DNA from: Uranotaenia lowii
Lineage: Eukaryota > Arthropoda > Insecta > Diptera > Culicidae
Assembly: GCF_029784155.1 (NCBI RefSeq)
Contig: NC_073693.1
Coordinates: forward strand, 144,462,843-144,526,842
Length of the DNA stretch: 64,000 bases
Reading direction: 5' to 3'
The translations under genes were made by a program, and so were the position numbers. Positions 10,199-21,743 of this stretch are shown here, piece after piece. The notes below the pieces were generated by a model. It worked only from the letters and a program-made list of their open reading frames with translations. It was not told the DNA's origin and did not search any database. Position 1 is the stretch's first letter. The number at the start of each line of letters is the position of its first letter.

Positions 10199-11078
10199 GC
10201 ACCCAAAATTCAGCCTCTGTGCCAATGGCGTGTAGTCAATTACATAGCATCATTGGTACAAGAAGATAACGCGATCGGTGCTGATTCGATTTGCTCCCAC
10301 CGGCATTAATCTCACAAGTTAACCGAATTGCGTATGTCTGAAAGAAACAAAATAAAAACGCTTTCACGTCCCTCCCTATCGCATCACAAGACGAAGAAGG
10401 ATAGAAATAAATACCGGCCAACACCAGGCAGCCAGCCATCCGAGCACTGTGCGTATGAATGTAGCAAAAGCAACAACAAAAACATTCCTTCAATTCAACG
10501 GCAAACAACCAACGGCCAAACTGCCCGGCTTTAGCAGCTGTGTATATGTAGCGTGTGTATGTAATAGCAGGCAGTAAGCAAAGCACAGTTCTCATTCAAT
10601 GGGTTTCCCGTTCCTTCACTCCCGTTCCCTTTGCCGTTTCCATCGCAAGACAAAGGACTACCTTGAAAGGCGGCCAAACGCCGGGAAGCCACCGTTGTGC
10701 GATTTTTTTGTGATTGTTCGGTGGCAGAAAGCCTATGACAAATATCCCTCGTCCTGCATGAAGCTCAAATACTACACTGGTTAAGACGTCGGACTGGCTA
10801 GACGATATAATTGGTGATTTGAGTTCAATTCTCCCTACGGGCGCAGTTTTTTTTCTTGTTTCTGGGGTGAATTATCCAATAGGAAAGAAATCCCATAAAA
10901 TGTTTTCCTTGTTTCGCTTCAATGTAGTGGTCATGCATCATTTTAGTTGGAAGCCGAGTCCTTATGCCAGTTACGGTTTTTCAAACATATCATCTTCGGC
11001 ACAGTGCACATTTCAGCGCATTATCGGCACAGAGATTTGCTAAATAGGCATTGGATTTCTGCAACCTCTTCTATGGGT
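10199..11078 (+). repeat. Tandem repeat unit 2 (~880 bp)
   Basis: Direct copy of unit 1 in the same order, lacking its ~75-bp internal duplication. The tRNA-like head (about 10770-10840) is more decayed (GAGTTCAATTCTCCC). The shared joint GGGT/GCACCC and full-length colinearity indicate a local tandem duplication of a composite repeat. Confidence 0.8.
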
Positions 11079-11984
11079 GTACAAGAGTTTATTAAAATTT
11101 TCGCTTATATATTTTAATAAAATCTTCCAATTTTGCATTTTAAATTTCAAATGTTTTAAGATTTGTTCCAAAAAATGAAAATTCGCAAAATTTTGATGAA
11201 TAAGTTTTTTAACCAAGCATTATTTAATCAGCTATAAAAATAACTGGCAACACTGTTAAAAATTTGTAAAACACTTTCTGTTTTCTGAATGACTATTTTC
11301 ATCGAAGACAGAGTGCTGTTTTGAGTTTAGGAAAGAAAGTATCGTTAAATTAGTTACAGTTTCAGCATTATATTGTTTTTCCTTCAAAATTAATTTCTAC
11401 TTTGGCCATAACTGTTTTAATAGATAATGAATGTGAGTAGCCGTTTGTGCAGTATGTGAAAGAAAAAACAACTTTTTGTTATGAAAAAAAGAAGAAGTTA
11501 TTTCGATGTGTTTCCATGAAAATTTTAGCCTTTTATCATCAAGATTTCGTTTAAAAAAATGTTTTAACCCCTTAATGCATGACTTTTTTTAAACGAGAAT
11601 AACAATTATTGAGTCAGAGAAATAATAACATTTTCATTCGAATTACACAACTGGACAGGTTTTCAGCCGTTATTTTGAGTCTTATAAGAGTTACAGCCCC
11701 TCGAAATTGAAAAATAATTTTTGAAATAGTTAATTTATTTATAAACGATTATGCAAATTTCTACCAAACATTGTTTATTAGGTACAGAAAGATGTTTGTG
11801 ATTGATTGAAGTTAAAATATTTGTTGAATTTATTATTTTCTTTCAATCAGTTGTTTTCCAAAAAACTACTTAAAAAAATTAATTAATATGATTTTTGCAA
11901 TTTTCTCATGCTTTCTCGATATCTCACAACATATATCTACATTAAAATATTTTGATTAGGAGATATTAGGATTTTAATAAGTTC
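11079..11984. other. Gene-less AT-rich stretch
   Basis: Very AT-rich, with many short poly-A/T runs. No ORF, RNA gene or repeat with definable ends seen. Confidence 0.5.
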
Positions 11985-12266
11985 AATTGAATGATTAATG
12001 GCATTTCGGTGAACTATACATTCTAATAGGAAGAATATCAAATGAAAGTAATAAAAAATTATAGACGGATAGATTAGATTAGGAAGCATGAAAGGTGTTT
12101 AAAATGAGCCAAGAGATTTGAGAAAACTTCTTGCCGCACAAGACCATTTGTCCCACACCGTATTATTGTCTAGAAGAAGCAATCCGTCTATAATTTTCAT
12201 TACTTTCATTTGATATTCTTCCTATTAGAATGTATAGTTCACCGAAATGCCATTGACCATTCAATT
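11985..12266. repeat. Long inverted repeat (~86-bp arms)
   Basis: 11985-12070 and 12182-12266 are near-perfect inverted complements with a ~111-nt spacer; the outer end reads AATTGAATG and the inner end AGACGGAT. It is a MITE/foldback-like structure able to fold as RNA. ATTTTAATAAGT occurs on both sides (near 11972 and 12307), but these are too distant to be target duplications. Confidence 0.8.
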
Positions 12267-14649
12267 AAATCATAAAAACCAGCGGTGATAATCTGTTAAC
12301 ACAAGATTTTAATAAGTGTTGTTTTTAAAAGACACTATGCATTATGCAGTCATCACAACGTGTTTGATCGACATATAAAATGCCTTAAAGCATTTATTTT
12401 TATTTTAATATGATTTTTGAATATAAAACGCACTTTAATCATTAAGAACCAGAGCTTTATTTAACTTTAAAGACATTAAAGTTTCTTAAAAGCTAATTTA
12501 CATAATGATATCCTTATTCAAATTTTATTGAACATTTCAATAGCTTTCATGCAGCTTAGAATTGCTTAGAATTCTAAGAAAGTAATTTGCCACCGATTAT
12601 AGCCTAGTAACATTTCTGGAACATAGAAAAATTGAATAAGAAAATCAATTTTGCGGTTTTATTTTATTTAAAATTGAAAAAAAATTCTTGTGTGTTTTGT
12701 TCGTTTATCATAAAATTTTTTTTTTTTTAGAACCCCCGATCGATTTTTTTCGTGAATAGAGCGTTGGATAGGAGAGAGTTTCCTCTAACACGTGGCCAAT
12801 TTTGAGAGATGCAGATTTTTTTCTTTTTATTAGTTAAAAAAAAAAGACATCATGTATCACATACGGCTGGAATAGACACAGAGTTAAAAAAATTAAGACA
12901 TCAAATCTTGATTTATTTGTAAAATTGTTAAAATGTGCTGTGTCTCAGAATTTCTTCCACTTTCTTAAAACCCGAGTGAATTTCCCTAACAAAATATTAA
13001 AAATTCAGACAACTCTGATTCAATAGATTCCTAGTATTCTGAAGATTACAGTAGTATAGTTTTTTTCTTGTAACTCAATAAATAAATGAGATATTGCATG
13101 GTAAATGTGATGTACACTATGAAAATCGATGAGAATTTTTTGCTTTTAAATTACGTAGTTTGCACGATTTCTTCGAATTTATGTACAATGAAAAATTTAA
13201 AATAACGATCAAAGAGTTAAAAACTCACTCCAATATTCTAAACCGATTTTAACGATGAGTTCAACCATTGAAAAATATGGCTGAAGTCGAGGTAAGTTTT
13301 CGAAAAAACTTAGAATTTAATTTATATCCCATGATTTGGAGACAAGTTCTAAAAACTAAACTATTCACTTCAAGTTATTCTACAAGGGAAAGTTTGTGAA
13401 ATTCGGGTCAGTGGTAGGCAAGTTATTGTTATCTACCCGACTCCCTATTCACTGTATCACTGTATACCCAAGCTATCAAAAGTCCCATAAAACAGGTAAA
13501 AAAAAAGTTAAATGCCTTAATAAAACCATTGGTAAATAAAGTTACAAAAAAGCTTACTCAGTCCAGTCATTGATATGAAGTACGTTCTATGTAGCTATCT
13601 CTTGTATGTTTTTGAATAATGTTTAGATTTTGTTCAAATGTTTAGATTTCGTTCAATCTTCATAGCTTGTTTTTTTTTCAAATACAGAAACGTCGTTGTC
13701 ATGCTCTTTCAACGTATTGTTAGGAGGCCCCGAAAAATAGTTATGGAAAAAACTGGCAAATGTATGGAATTTATCAAAAAATCATATTATTCTTAAAATT
13801 GACTAGAAATAAAATTATGAGAAAAATATGCACTGATGCATTTTAATGCAACAAACAATATTTGGCTTTTCAACACCGCTAAATGAAATATGCAATGGGT
13901 TTTATCTCGATTTAAAACTAAAATTTGATGATTTGTTTACCCTGTGTGGCCTTTTTTCTTTGTGATTTTGTTAAAAATTCAAACAAATTGACTTTTCATC
14001 ACAGAAATACGAAGTATTTTAGATCATTTATCAAACGTTTAACATAGATAGAAGAAAATAGTACATTGCTTGCTCTCAAAAAAAGAGGGACAACGATGAA
14101 AATTTTTTTTGAATGCTCATTACTCATGGTTCAGATCCGAAAATCCAATGCAAAAAATAGTTTCCGATGAGCCTGAAGAATCAATCTTCAATCTGAAGCC
14201 CTTTTCCAAAAAAATCGATATCGACGGAGAAATTAATAATTTTGATTGCTATTCCATATAAAACTGACAAATTTTCATATCTATTTTTAATGGTATGCAA
14301 GCATGCTGTGTACATACACGGAGCTTTCGAGTGAGGTTAAGCGCAATGGCCTACCTGTTATTTTCCATGTACTATGGATGCTTTCGTTGAAGAAGGAAAA
14401 ATTGACTGCTGCGATTTATTTTGGCTGCAAATGCAGTGAAGCATGGCTCAGTGATTTTTTAGAACAGTGATTTTAATTAATTATCGGTGAAATACCTACC
14501 CACGCATATCAGCGAGATTTCTAGTATAATCTGAAACTAATTTGATACTTATTGATTTTTCGGTCATTTTTGAAAGTCTGTAAAATCTATGTTCTTTGAG
14601 CAAAAAATCATGAAAAAATCTGTATCCTTCAATGTCTGGTCGATTAGTC
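12267..14649. other. Gene-less AT-rich stretch
   Basis: About 2.4 kb of AT-rich DNA with poly-T runs (such as 12716-12730). No coding sequence, RNA gene or transposon ends could be supported. Confidence 0.5.
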
Positions 14650-17305
14650 AAAAGTTTGTGTTTTACAGACAGGAGAAAGAGCAGTTTAACAGTCAATTGA
14701 ACAGCGTGGTTGAGAAAATTCCGGCGACATTCAAATCCACTAAGGCGACTTCAACGCAAAAATTGAAAAGACATACACCGTCTTAGCCGTTTGAGGCTTT
14801 GCAGATTGGCTTCAATAATCAGGACTTTAAGCGCATCATGGAGCGCCATGTCCTAGGACAGATGAGCGAAAACGGAGAGCTGTTTGTAGAATTTTGTGGC
14901 AACAACAACATGGTGATCGGTGGATCGCTCTTCCCCCATCGACCAGCACATAAGGTCACTTGGGTATCCCGAAATGGCCGAACAGAAAATCAAATTGACC
15001 ACATCTGCATCAGCCGAAAATGGAGAAGGAGCCTTCTTGATGTCCGCAACAAACGAAGCGCAGACATTGCATCTGACCATCACCTCGTCCTTGGCGAGAT
15101 ACGACTGAGTGTTGCGCGTGTCCAACGGCGCGAGGAGAAAGTCGGGTGTCGATACGACGTCCGCCGGTTTTAGAATCCAGAGGTGAAAAGGGCATACGTT
15201 GAACAGCTAGAATCTCGAGCCTCGGAATTGCCGACAGACGGAACAGTCGAAGAACAGTGGTGTGGAATCAAGAATGCCTTTATCACGACGAGCCATGGTA
15301 CTCTCGGTAAAGTTTGTGGAAGAAGAAGTGAATGGAAGTCGGATGAAACTTGGAGGATGATCGATGATCTGAGAAATGCGAAAGCCGGAATTGAGCAGGC
15401 ATGTACTGGGTCAGCCAAAGCAGCCGCCCGCTTACGATATGCGGAGTTGGAAAAGGCAGTAAAAAGAGCTTGTAGACGAGACAAGAGAGCCTGGACAAAC
15501 TCCCTAGCCGAAAAGGGAAAAAGAGCCGACGCCAATGGAGATATCCGATTATTTTATGACATTTCTCGCCGCCTTAGTGGTGCAAGGACTAATGCAAGAA
15601 TGCCGCTGAAAGACCGAGCAGGTCAGTTATTGACCGATCGAAAAGATCAGCTCAAACGATGGACAGAGCACTTCGAACAACTCTTCCGAGTCACGAATAG
15701 CGATGGCCAACAGAACCCGCAGCTCGAAGCGCCAACAGTAAGCCTCATAAATGGCGTCAACTTGGAAGCGCCCTCGCTGGCTGAAATAGAAGCGGCAATC
15801 AAAAACATGAAATCCAACAAAGCACCTGGGATCGATTGCATCCCTGATGAAATGCTGAAAGCTGACCCTGCCCTGTCAGCACAAACGTTGCACCGTCCTT
15901 TCGCTGACTTTTGGGATACTGCAACATTCCCGGCCGACTGGATGCAGGGTATACTCGTAAAGGTTCCGAAGAAAGGAGACCTGGGAGGCGAGGCATAACG
16001 TTGATCTGTACAACCCTCAAAGTACTCTGCAAAGTGATCCTGAACCGGATCCAGGAGGAAATCGACGCTACACTCCGACGGCAACAAGCTGGATTCCGAT
16101 CCGGACGATCATGTGTGGACCACATCACAACGCTACGAATCATACTGGAACAAAACAACGAATTCCAGGACTCTCTTCTGCTGGCGATCGTTGATTTCGA
16201 AAAAGCATTCGACCGACTTAACTATGAAAACATGTGGGCGGCTCTAAGGCAAAGAGGAGTACCAGAGAAACTAGTCCATCTCATCGAAGCACAATACGAG
16301 GCATTTTCGTGCAAGGTCTTTCACGACGGTGTCTTTTCCGAACCAATCCCGATAACTGCTGGAGTGAGACAAGGATGTATCTTATCACCGCTACTTTTTC
16401 TAATCGTAATGGATGAGATTCTGACTGGATCGATCGACTGTGCACCGAACCGAGAATTGCCGTGGAATCATTCAACAATGGAGCAACTGAACGACCTTGA
16501 CCTGGCAGACGATATTGTTTTGCTCGCCCAAACACAACCGGATATGCAGATCAAACTCGACGACCTCACCGAAAGTTCCAAGGCAGCAGTTCTCAAAGTC
16601 AATGTCGGAAAGACCAAATCGATGGAGATCAACACAGGAAATCCCTCCAGTTTCATCGTAGCTGGGCAACAAGTAGAGAAAGTGGAGTGCTTCCAGTATC
16701 TTGGTAGCCAGATAACGCCTGATGGTGGTACCAGGAAAGACATCTAAACCCGGATTAGAAAAGCCCGATTTGCGTTTGCGAGTCTCCGAAACATCTGGCG
16801 TTCACGCCAGATCTCTCTACGAACAAAAATCCGAATCTTCAACTCAAACGTCAAATCCGTATTGCTGTACGGGTGCGATACTTGGTACACCTATGCGGTG
16901 ACGACGTGAAAACTGCAAGTGTTTGTAAACCGCTGCCTGCAGAATATCATCCGCGCTTGATGGCCTGGCAACTGGATCTCGAATGAGGAACTACATCGCC
17001 GGTGTCATCAAAAGGCGCTAGAAATCGAGATTCGGGGACGTAAGTAGAGATGGATTGGGCACACGCTGCAAAAAGATGAAAACGAGATTTGCAGAGAGGC
17101 GCTAGATTGGAATCCAGAAGGTCATCGAAGAAGAGGCAGACCCAGAAACTCGTGGCGGCGAAGCCTAGCCGCTGAAATCCGAACTGTCGACGAGAATCTT
17201 GACTGGGACCAGGTGAAGACGCTGGCTCCGGATCTTCAACAGTGGAGGTCTTTTACCACGGCCCTATGCACCGGAGGATCGGCGCGGGATCATTAAGTAA
17301 GTAAG
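14650..17305 (+). mobile_element. APE-type non-LTR retrotransposon, 5'-truncated
   Basis: Carries, in order, part of an APE endonuclease, a reverse transcriptase and the C-terminal region typical of this group. It ends not in poly-A but in a short (TAAG)3 tail just after the terminal stop codon (17294-17305). The start is approximate: the N-terminal endonuclease motif is missing, so the copy is 5'-truncated as is usual for target-primed insertions. A foldback element begins about 10 bp after the tail. Confidence 0.85.
14680..17296 (+). pseudogene. Endonuclease-reverse transcriptase polyprotein relic
   Basis: Encodes the retrotransposition protein: target nicking by the APE endonuclease, then cDNA synthesis. 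GDFNAKIEK (near 14745) and SDHHLVLGE (about 15076) are endonuclease motifs. The RT has APGIDCIPDEML, QQAGFRSGRSC, IVDFEKAFD, GVRQGCILSPLLF and DLDLADDIVLL, so the catalytic box reads LADD where F/YADD is usual. QYLGSQITPDGG and the C-terminal GRPRNSWRR follow. Lesions: a frameshift near 14760; TAG at 15171; a small deletion/frameshift near 15982-15990; TAA at 16745; further stops near 16908, 16959 and 17043. The terminal stop is 17294-17296. The clade resembles RTE-related EN-RT elements but I cannot assign it firmly. Confidence 0.85.
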
Positions 17306-17315
17306 TATGTGCGCC

Positions 17316-17956
17316 GCACTAGCTTACGAACGGAGTTAAAGTGCCTTTTCAACCCCTAATTCCTCTATATTTTGTTAATAATCCAGAAAATCACTAATTT
17401 AGACTTAAAAATTTTAAACAAAGAAAGACCTAAATTGTTCGGTTTTTTCTGAAGAATCGAATGAAGGTTGTTTGAGCCACCGCACGCTGTGGAAAATGGA
17501 GAAGTGGCTGAGTTTTCCCTCAATTTCCCTACATTTTTCTATTAGTTAATAAAATGTTCGGAATTGAAATTTTTCAACGAAATGAGACGTGATTTTTTTC
17601 CGAGGAACCCAACGTAGCCTATTTGAGCCATCGCACGCATTGAAAACTGGAGTTATGGCTGTTTTACCCTCAATTTACTTATATTTCTCAAATAGTTTGG
17701 AAAAAGCATGTTTGGACTTGAATTTTTTTTAATCAAATGAGACTTATCTTATGTAATAACAGCCATAACTCCATTTTCCAAAGCGTGCGGTGGCTCAAAC
17801 AGCCTTCATTAGATTTCTCTGAAAAAATCACACATTATAGGTCTTTCTTTGTTCAAAGTTTTAAAGTCTAAATTAGTTTTTTTTTCTGGATTGTTAACAA
17901 AATATATGAGAATTAGGGGTTAAAAAGGCATTATAACCCCATTCGTAAGCTCGTGC
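17316..17956. mobile_element. Foldback element, ~641 bp, long inverted ends
   Basis: The left end (GCACTAGCTTACGAACGG from 17316) and right end (ending at 17956) are inverted complements continuing inward for about 170-200 bp with scattered mismatches. Inside, a ~155-bp direct repeat (TTTGAGCCA(C/T)CGCACGC at about 17472 and 17621) has its inverted counterpart near 17790. No coding sequence. It abuts the 3' tail of the preceding retrotransposon. Confidence 0.75.
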
Positions 17957-18689
17957 AGATCTGAAACTACGTCCAATGGATTCTCCGGACATTTTTATTA
18001 AAGGAAAGTATTTTTTCATAGATTTGTTTTGTGTAGCAGGGAAGATATTGAATTGCTTTGCGGCTTATACACTTTTTCCCCATTGTGCACTGTTTCTCTT
18101 TTTCCTTAACCGATTTGTTAAAATTGTATACTTTTGGAAACCTTGTTACAGTAACAAGCTTAAATGTAGTTCTCAGGAAATGATTTGGAGCAATCATTTA
18201 TTTTTAAAGTTATTCAAAATCCAAGAAAAAAATTTAAATGCAAAACTTTGGAAAAAGGTTGTGGATTTTTCAAAAGTTTAAAAATCTCACTTCTTGTACT
18301 CTCTATGACATATGACATAACTTTAAGACGATATTTTTTTTTTGTTTAGATACTACTTCGATAATAAGTTTAAATACTTGAGAATACAATTAGCTTAAAT
18401 TTCAATATGTTCAGGTAACCAAAAAATAATTCACAACAGCTCACTATAAAAAAATTAGGGAAAAATAATAAAACCTTGTTGAAAAATTATAGATAATTTA
18501 AAATTTTTTATAATACTTGTATTTGAACAATTCGTTTAAATATAATTTTCAATTGTTATTGAAATTAATGTTTAACTAATTTTTAACTAATTTATCTAAT
18601 CCAAAAATAATCATCGCTTTTTACCGAGTAGATTTTCCTTCCAACAATTCTGGTTTGCCGTGTTTTGCAGTGACTATTTGACTGTTTTT
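17957..18689. other. Gene-less AT-rich stretch
   Basis: AT-rich DNA. The two overlapping ORFs here (one per strand, up to 101 codons) show no recognisable motifs. Confidence 0.45.
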
Positions 18690-19980
18690 CCAAAGTGCCT
18701 ATCTCTCATCCTTTGTGTGTATGTGCGTTTTTGTATGTGTCTGGCTGTCACATAATGTCTGTATAAGGTGAACAGATGCGCTTGCTCTGAGAAGTCAGAG
18801 AGCATATTAACTGCTCCAGGATGAAACTGCTATCCCCATCTCCGGAGGGGATTGTGTGTGGGTATATATTTCTGTGTGCGCGATTGTATGTGTGAGAGTG
18901 TATGCTGCGTATACGTTCGGTTTTTTTTTCTGTGGTGAAGAAGAACTCTTCACGACGACGATACACACGGACGGGCTCTCCAGCTTTCGTGTCTCCCAGC
19001 CAGTGCCGATTGTCATCCTGGCGTTTATGTTCAAACCATTTTTCCATCCAAACCCCACCGATTGCTTATCGAAGGGGCGCTCTGATGCTGCTGCTGTTGG
19101 TTTGGTAGTGAACTGTGGGTGGTGGTGAGTTTGGTTAGGTTTTTTTTGGGAGGTGGGGTCTTAATCCACTTTCGATGTATTGGTGAGAAATGTTCTTTGT
19201 TTTTTCTCCTTCTTTTCGTATGATGTTGTTGCTGTTGCTGTCGTTGGAGGAGTTGGGGTTGTGTTGCTGCTGTTGCCTGATGATGCTGATGCTGCTGCTG
19301 CTACTGCTGGTATCACTGCCGAGGCTATCAGTCAGCGGGGGATTTTGCTGATATACTTTTGGCTGCTCGGCTGACTGTAGTAGAGGATATTGCGAGTTTA
19401 TTATAAGCGGAAAAATTACGAGCCAGATTGTAGAAGCAGTTTTTTCCCATGAGTAAAAAACGACTACCCCGAAAACTGCACGAATTTCGTCGTCGTCGTC
19501 GGGATGCTGGAAAGTTTTCTTTTTGCAGATCTTTTTATTTTATTCCTCCGTAATCAGAAATGATGGCAAACCAACAGCAGCAACATTCGGCATCAGTAGT
19601 TGTAAGCTTCTGGCATCCGCTGGGAGAGTGATAAGTAATATCAACAGCAACAGAATCAGCAGTGAGCTCTGGGAGATGAAATGAAAATGTCCAATTTCAT
19701 GCATCTATATTCTGGAAAATTTTAATTGAAAAAGTTTTCTTGCTGCGATCACACGATTTTTCTTGTTGGTCGTGTAGGACTTTTTTTTCGGTGTCCTCAT
19801 CGGATGCTTTTGTGTACCTTCCTACATGTGAGGAACATGGAACATGTGTCTCGGATTCTGTGCTGCCGCAGAGCATGTGTGTTGGTACCTCGACATCAGA
19901 GCGAGTTTGCCCTTCACATTCCGGGGCACCTTATATCTGATGGTTCAAAATTTTGTGTGAGAAGCATTCTTTAAAAAATA
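18690..19980. other. GC-richer island with GT- and CTG/GTT-rich tracts
   Basis: Contains a TGTGTATGTG-type tract (18715-18750), further GT-rich sequence (18850-18905) and trinucleotide-rich DNA (19221-19310). Near 19560-19610 an ATG-CAG-rich segment (MANQQQQHS...) runs into GTT|GTAAGC, a possible splice donor. Could be host exonic or regulatory DNA; no family recognisable. Plus-strand ORFs of 60-90 codons mostly translate simple repeats. Confidence 0.25.
19221..19310 (+). repeat. Trinucleotide-rich tract (GTT/GCT/GAT)
   Basis: Runs of GTTGCTGTTGCTG and GATGCTGATGCTGCTGCT interspersed with GGAGGAGTT. Imperfect microsatellite of the CAG/CAA type on the minus strand. Confidence 0.7.
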
Positions 19981-21743
19981 CATAAAAATAAAATAAGCAC
20001 CTCTCCGAGAAAATGTGCTCAATATTAAACAAAATTGGCACACACATTTTCAGTCACTCTGTGTTGATTTTCTGTGCCTTTCAGGGTAGCGATATGAACC
20101 CAAGAAAAAAGAAGCCGAAATAAAACGCAAACTTTGCTCTTTTCAGATGATGAAGTATAACTGCAGTCATGATGGAGCAAAGTTTTGGTTCATGATATTT
20201 TTTTTGCTACCGTCTACTCAGTGTATCTAAACATTACGCTCTCATGGTTTATGTGTTTTCTTACCTTCTTTCTACATTAGCCATGGCGGATTTGGTGTTT
20301 GACGGAGTTTGATGCCTCCATTGTTTTACGACTTTTGCATAAACTTTTTTTTACCGGATAAAAATTTCAAGTAATTTGGACTAATCTAATAACTGGGCAT
20401 CCTCCAATCCAGCATTTCAAATTATGATTTATGGATCCCATTAGGTGAGTTCGCGAATGTTACTCCAAATACTAGAGCTGAAAAAACTCGAATACGATTA
20501 CTAGCTTGCAATTGGAATCATGAAACGACGTTATGCTTCATTTCGAATAACTTGATAAAGTCCTAGAGTTGATCGCTGGTAGGTACTTTAAGTTATTAGT
20601 GTGAGAGCATGTATTTTGCTCTCATTAATAGCATATCAAAAGTGTTTTGGGTTTGGGATTTTTGAAGTTATCATAAATTTCATAAGAAGGTAAGCCTCTA
20701 GAACACAGGTGCAAAGAGTTTTTTATGTCTTTTATTCAATAACTGATTCCAAGCTCTAAAGTAGAATCTTGTGTCAAATTTTGTCTATCAGCTCTATTTG
20801 ACAGATGAATTTGAATAAATTTACTACCACCGATGCATACGCAGTGCTAGGGAATGAAAATCTGTTACAAAAAGCTCAAAACTGCTCAAATTTCCATACA
20901 TACTTTTCTAGTTGATGTACCTTTGAATTTTCATAATTTTATACTCCGTGGTTGTGTATATCAAACAGAAAATGTCCAAGGTGGAAAAAAACCGAACATT
21001 CAAAATTAAAACAGCAGTAACTCACCATTCCCTGGGCCTAATTTCATCAAATAATCTTTGTTGAGTTACTAAGAATGTCGAGTTGGTATTTGCTGACCGT
21101 TTATCTACTATTCATTTATTAAAAAAAAACTACAAAGAAATAAAACAAAGAGGCAACTTCTTTTAAAAATAGTTCTCTCATTTTTTCTCATATTCCTAAA
21201 TTTACACGACCAAATGATTTGCTTAAGCTTCTGAGCTGAAAAAATCTCTTTTTTTATTTTATTAGAACGACTAATTTGGAAAAAATTGTGAATATGGTAT
21301 GTATAAGACTGAAATACTTTAAACATGTTTTCTGCTACAGCGTACAATGCATTACCTTAATCATGCAGTATCGTTTTCATTTGCTTTGATAGAAAAAAAA
21401 CAGAACGTAAACTACATATATACGAAATCATGTGATTTGCAATTTTCTTCTATTTTTAGAACTTTCTATCATGTTTAATGCATTACTATTGCCTTCATGG
21501 TGAGGAATTTAAATCGCTGTTAAATTTCTCATAGGAGTGATCAGTTTTCAGTAGGCACTTTACAAGCGTACGACTTCCACTGGCAGTTTAACTTTTTTTT
21601 AATCTTCCTTTAATCATTGTAACCTTAATTATGAAATACGAATCTCGATTTTGTTCTAATCATTTTGTGTTGAAAGTTATTTACATACAAAAAATTAAAA
21701 GCTTTGAAATTAATGGTTTAAATTTGTTTAAATCTTTTGGTAA
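19981..21743. other. Gene-less AT-rich stretch
   Basis: No recognisable coding sequence or element ends. GGAGCAAAGTTTTGGTTCATGATAT (near 20175-20200) partly mirrors upstream sequence near 20090-20140, a weak inverted repeat that I do not call. Confidence 0.4.

Noticed and set aside
20085..20215. Hairpin around GGTAGCGATATGAACC / GGTTCATGATAT...GCTACC
   Set aside because: Pairing needs large unmatched gaps (a poly-T bulge and an unpaired interior), too weak to call.
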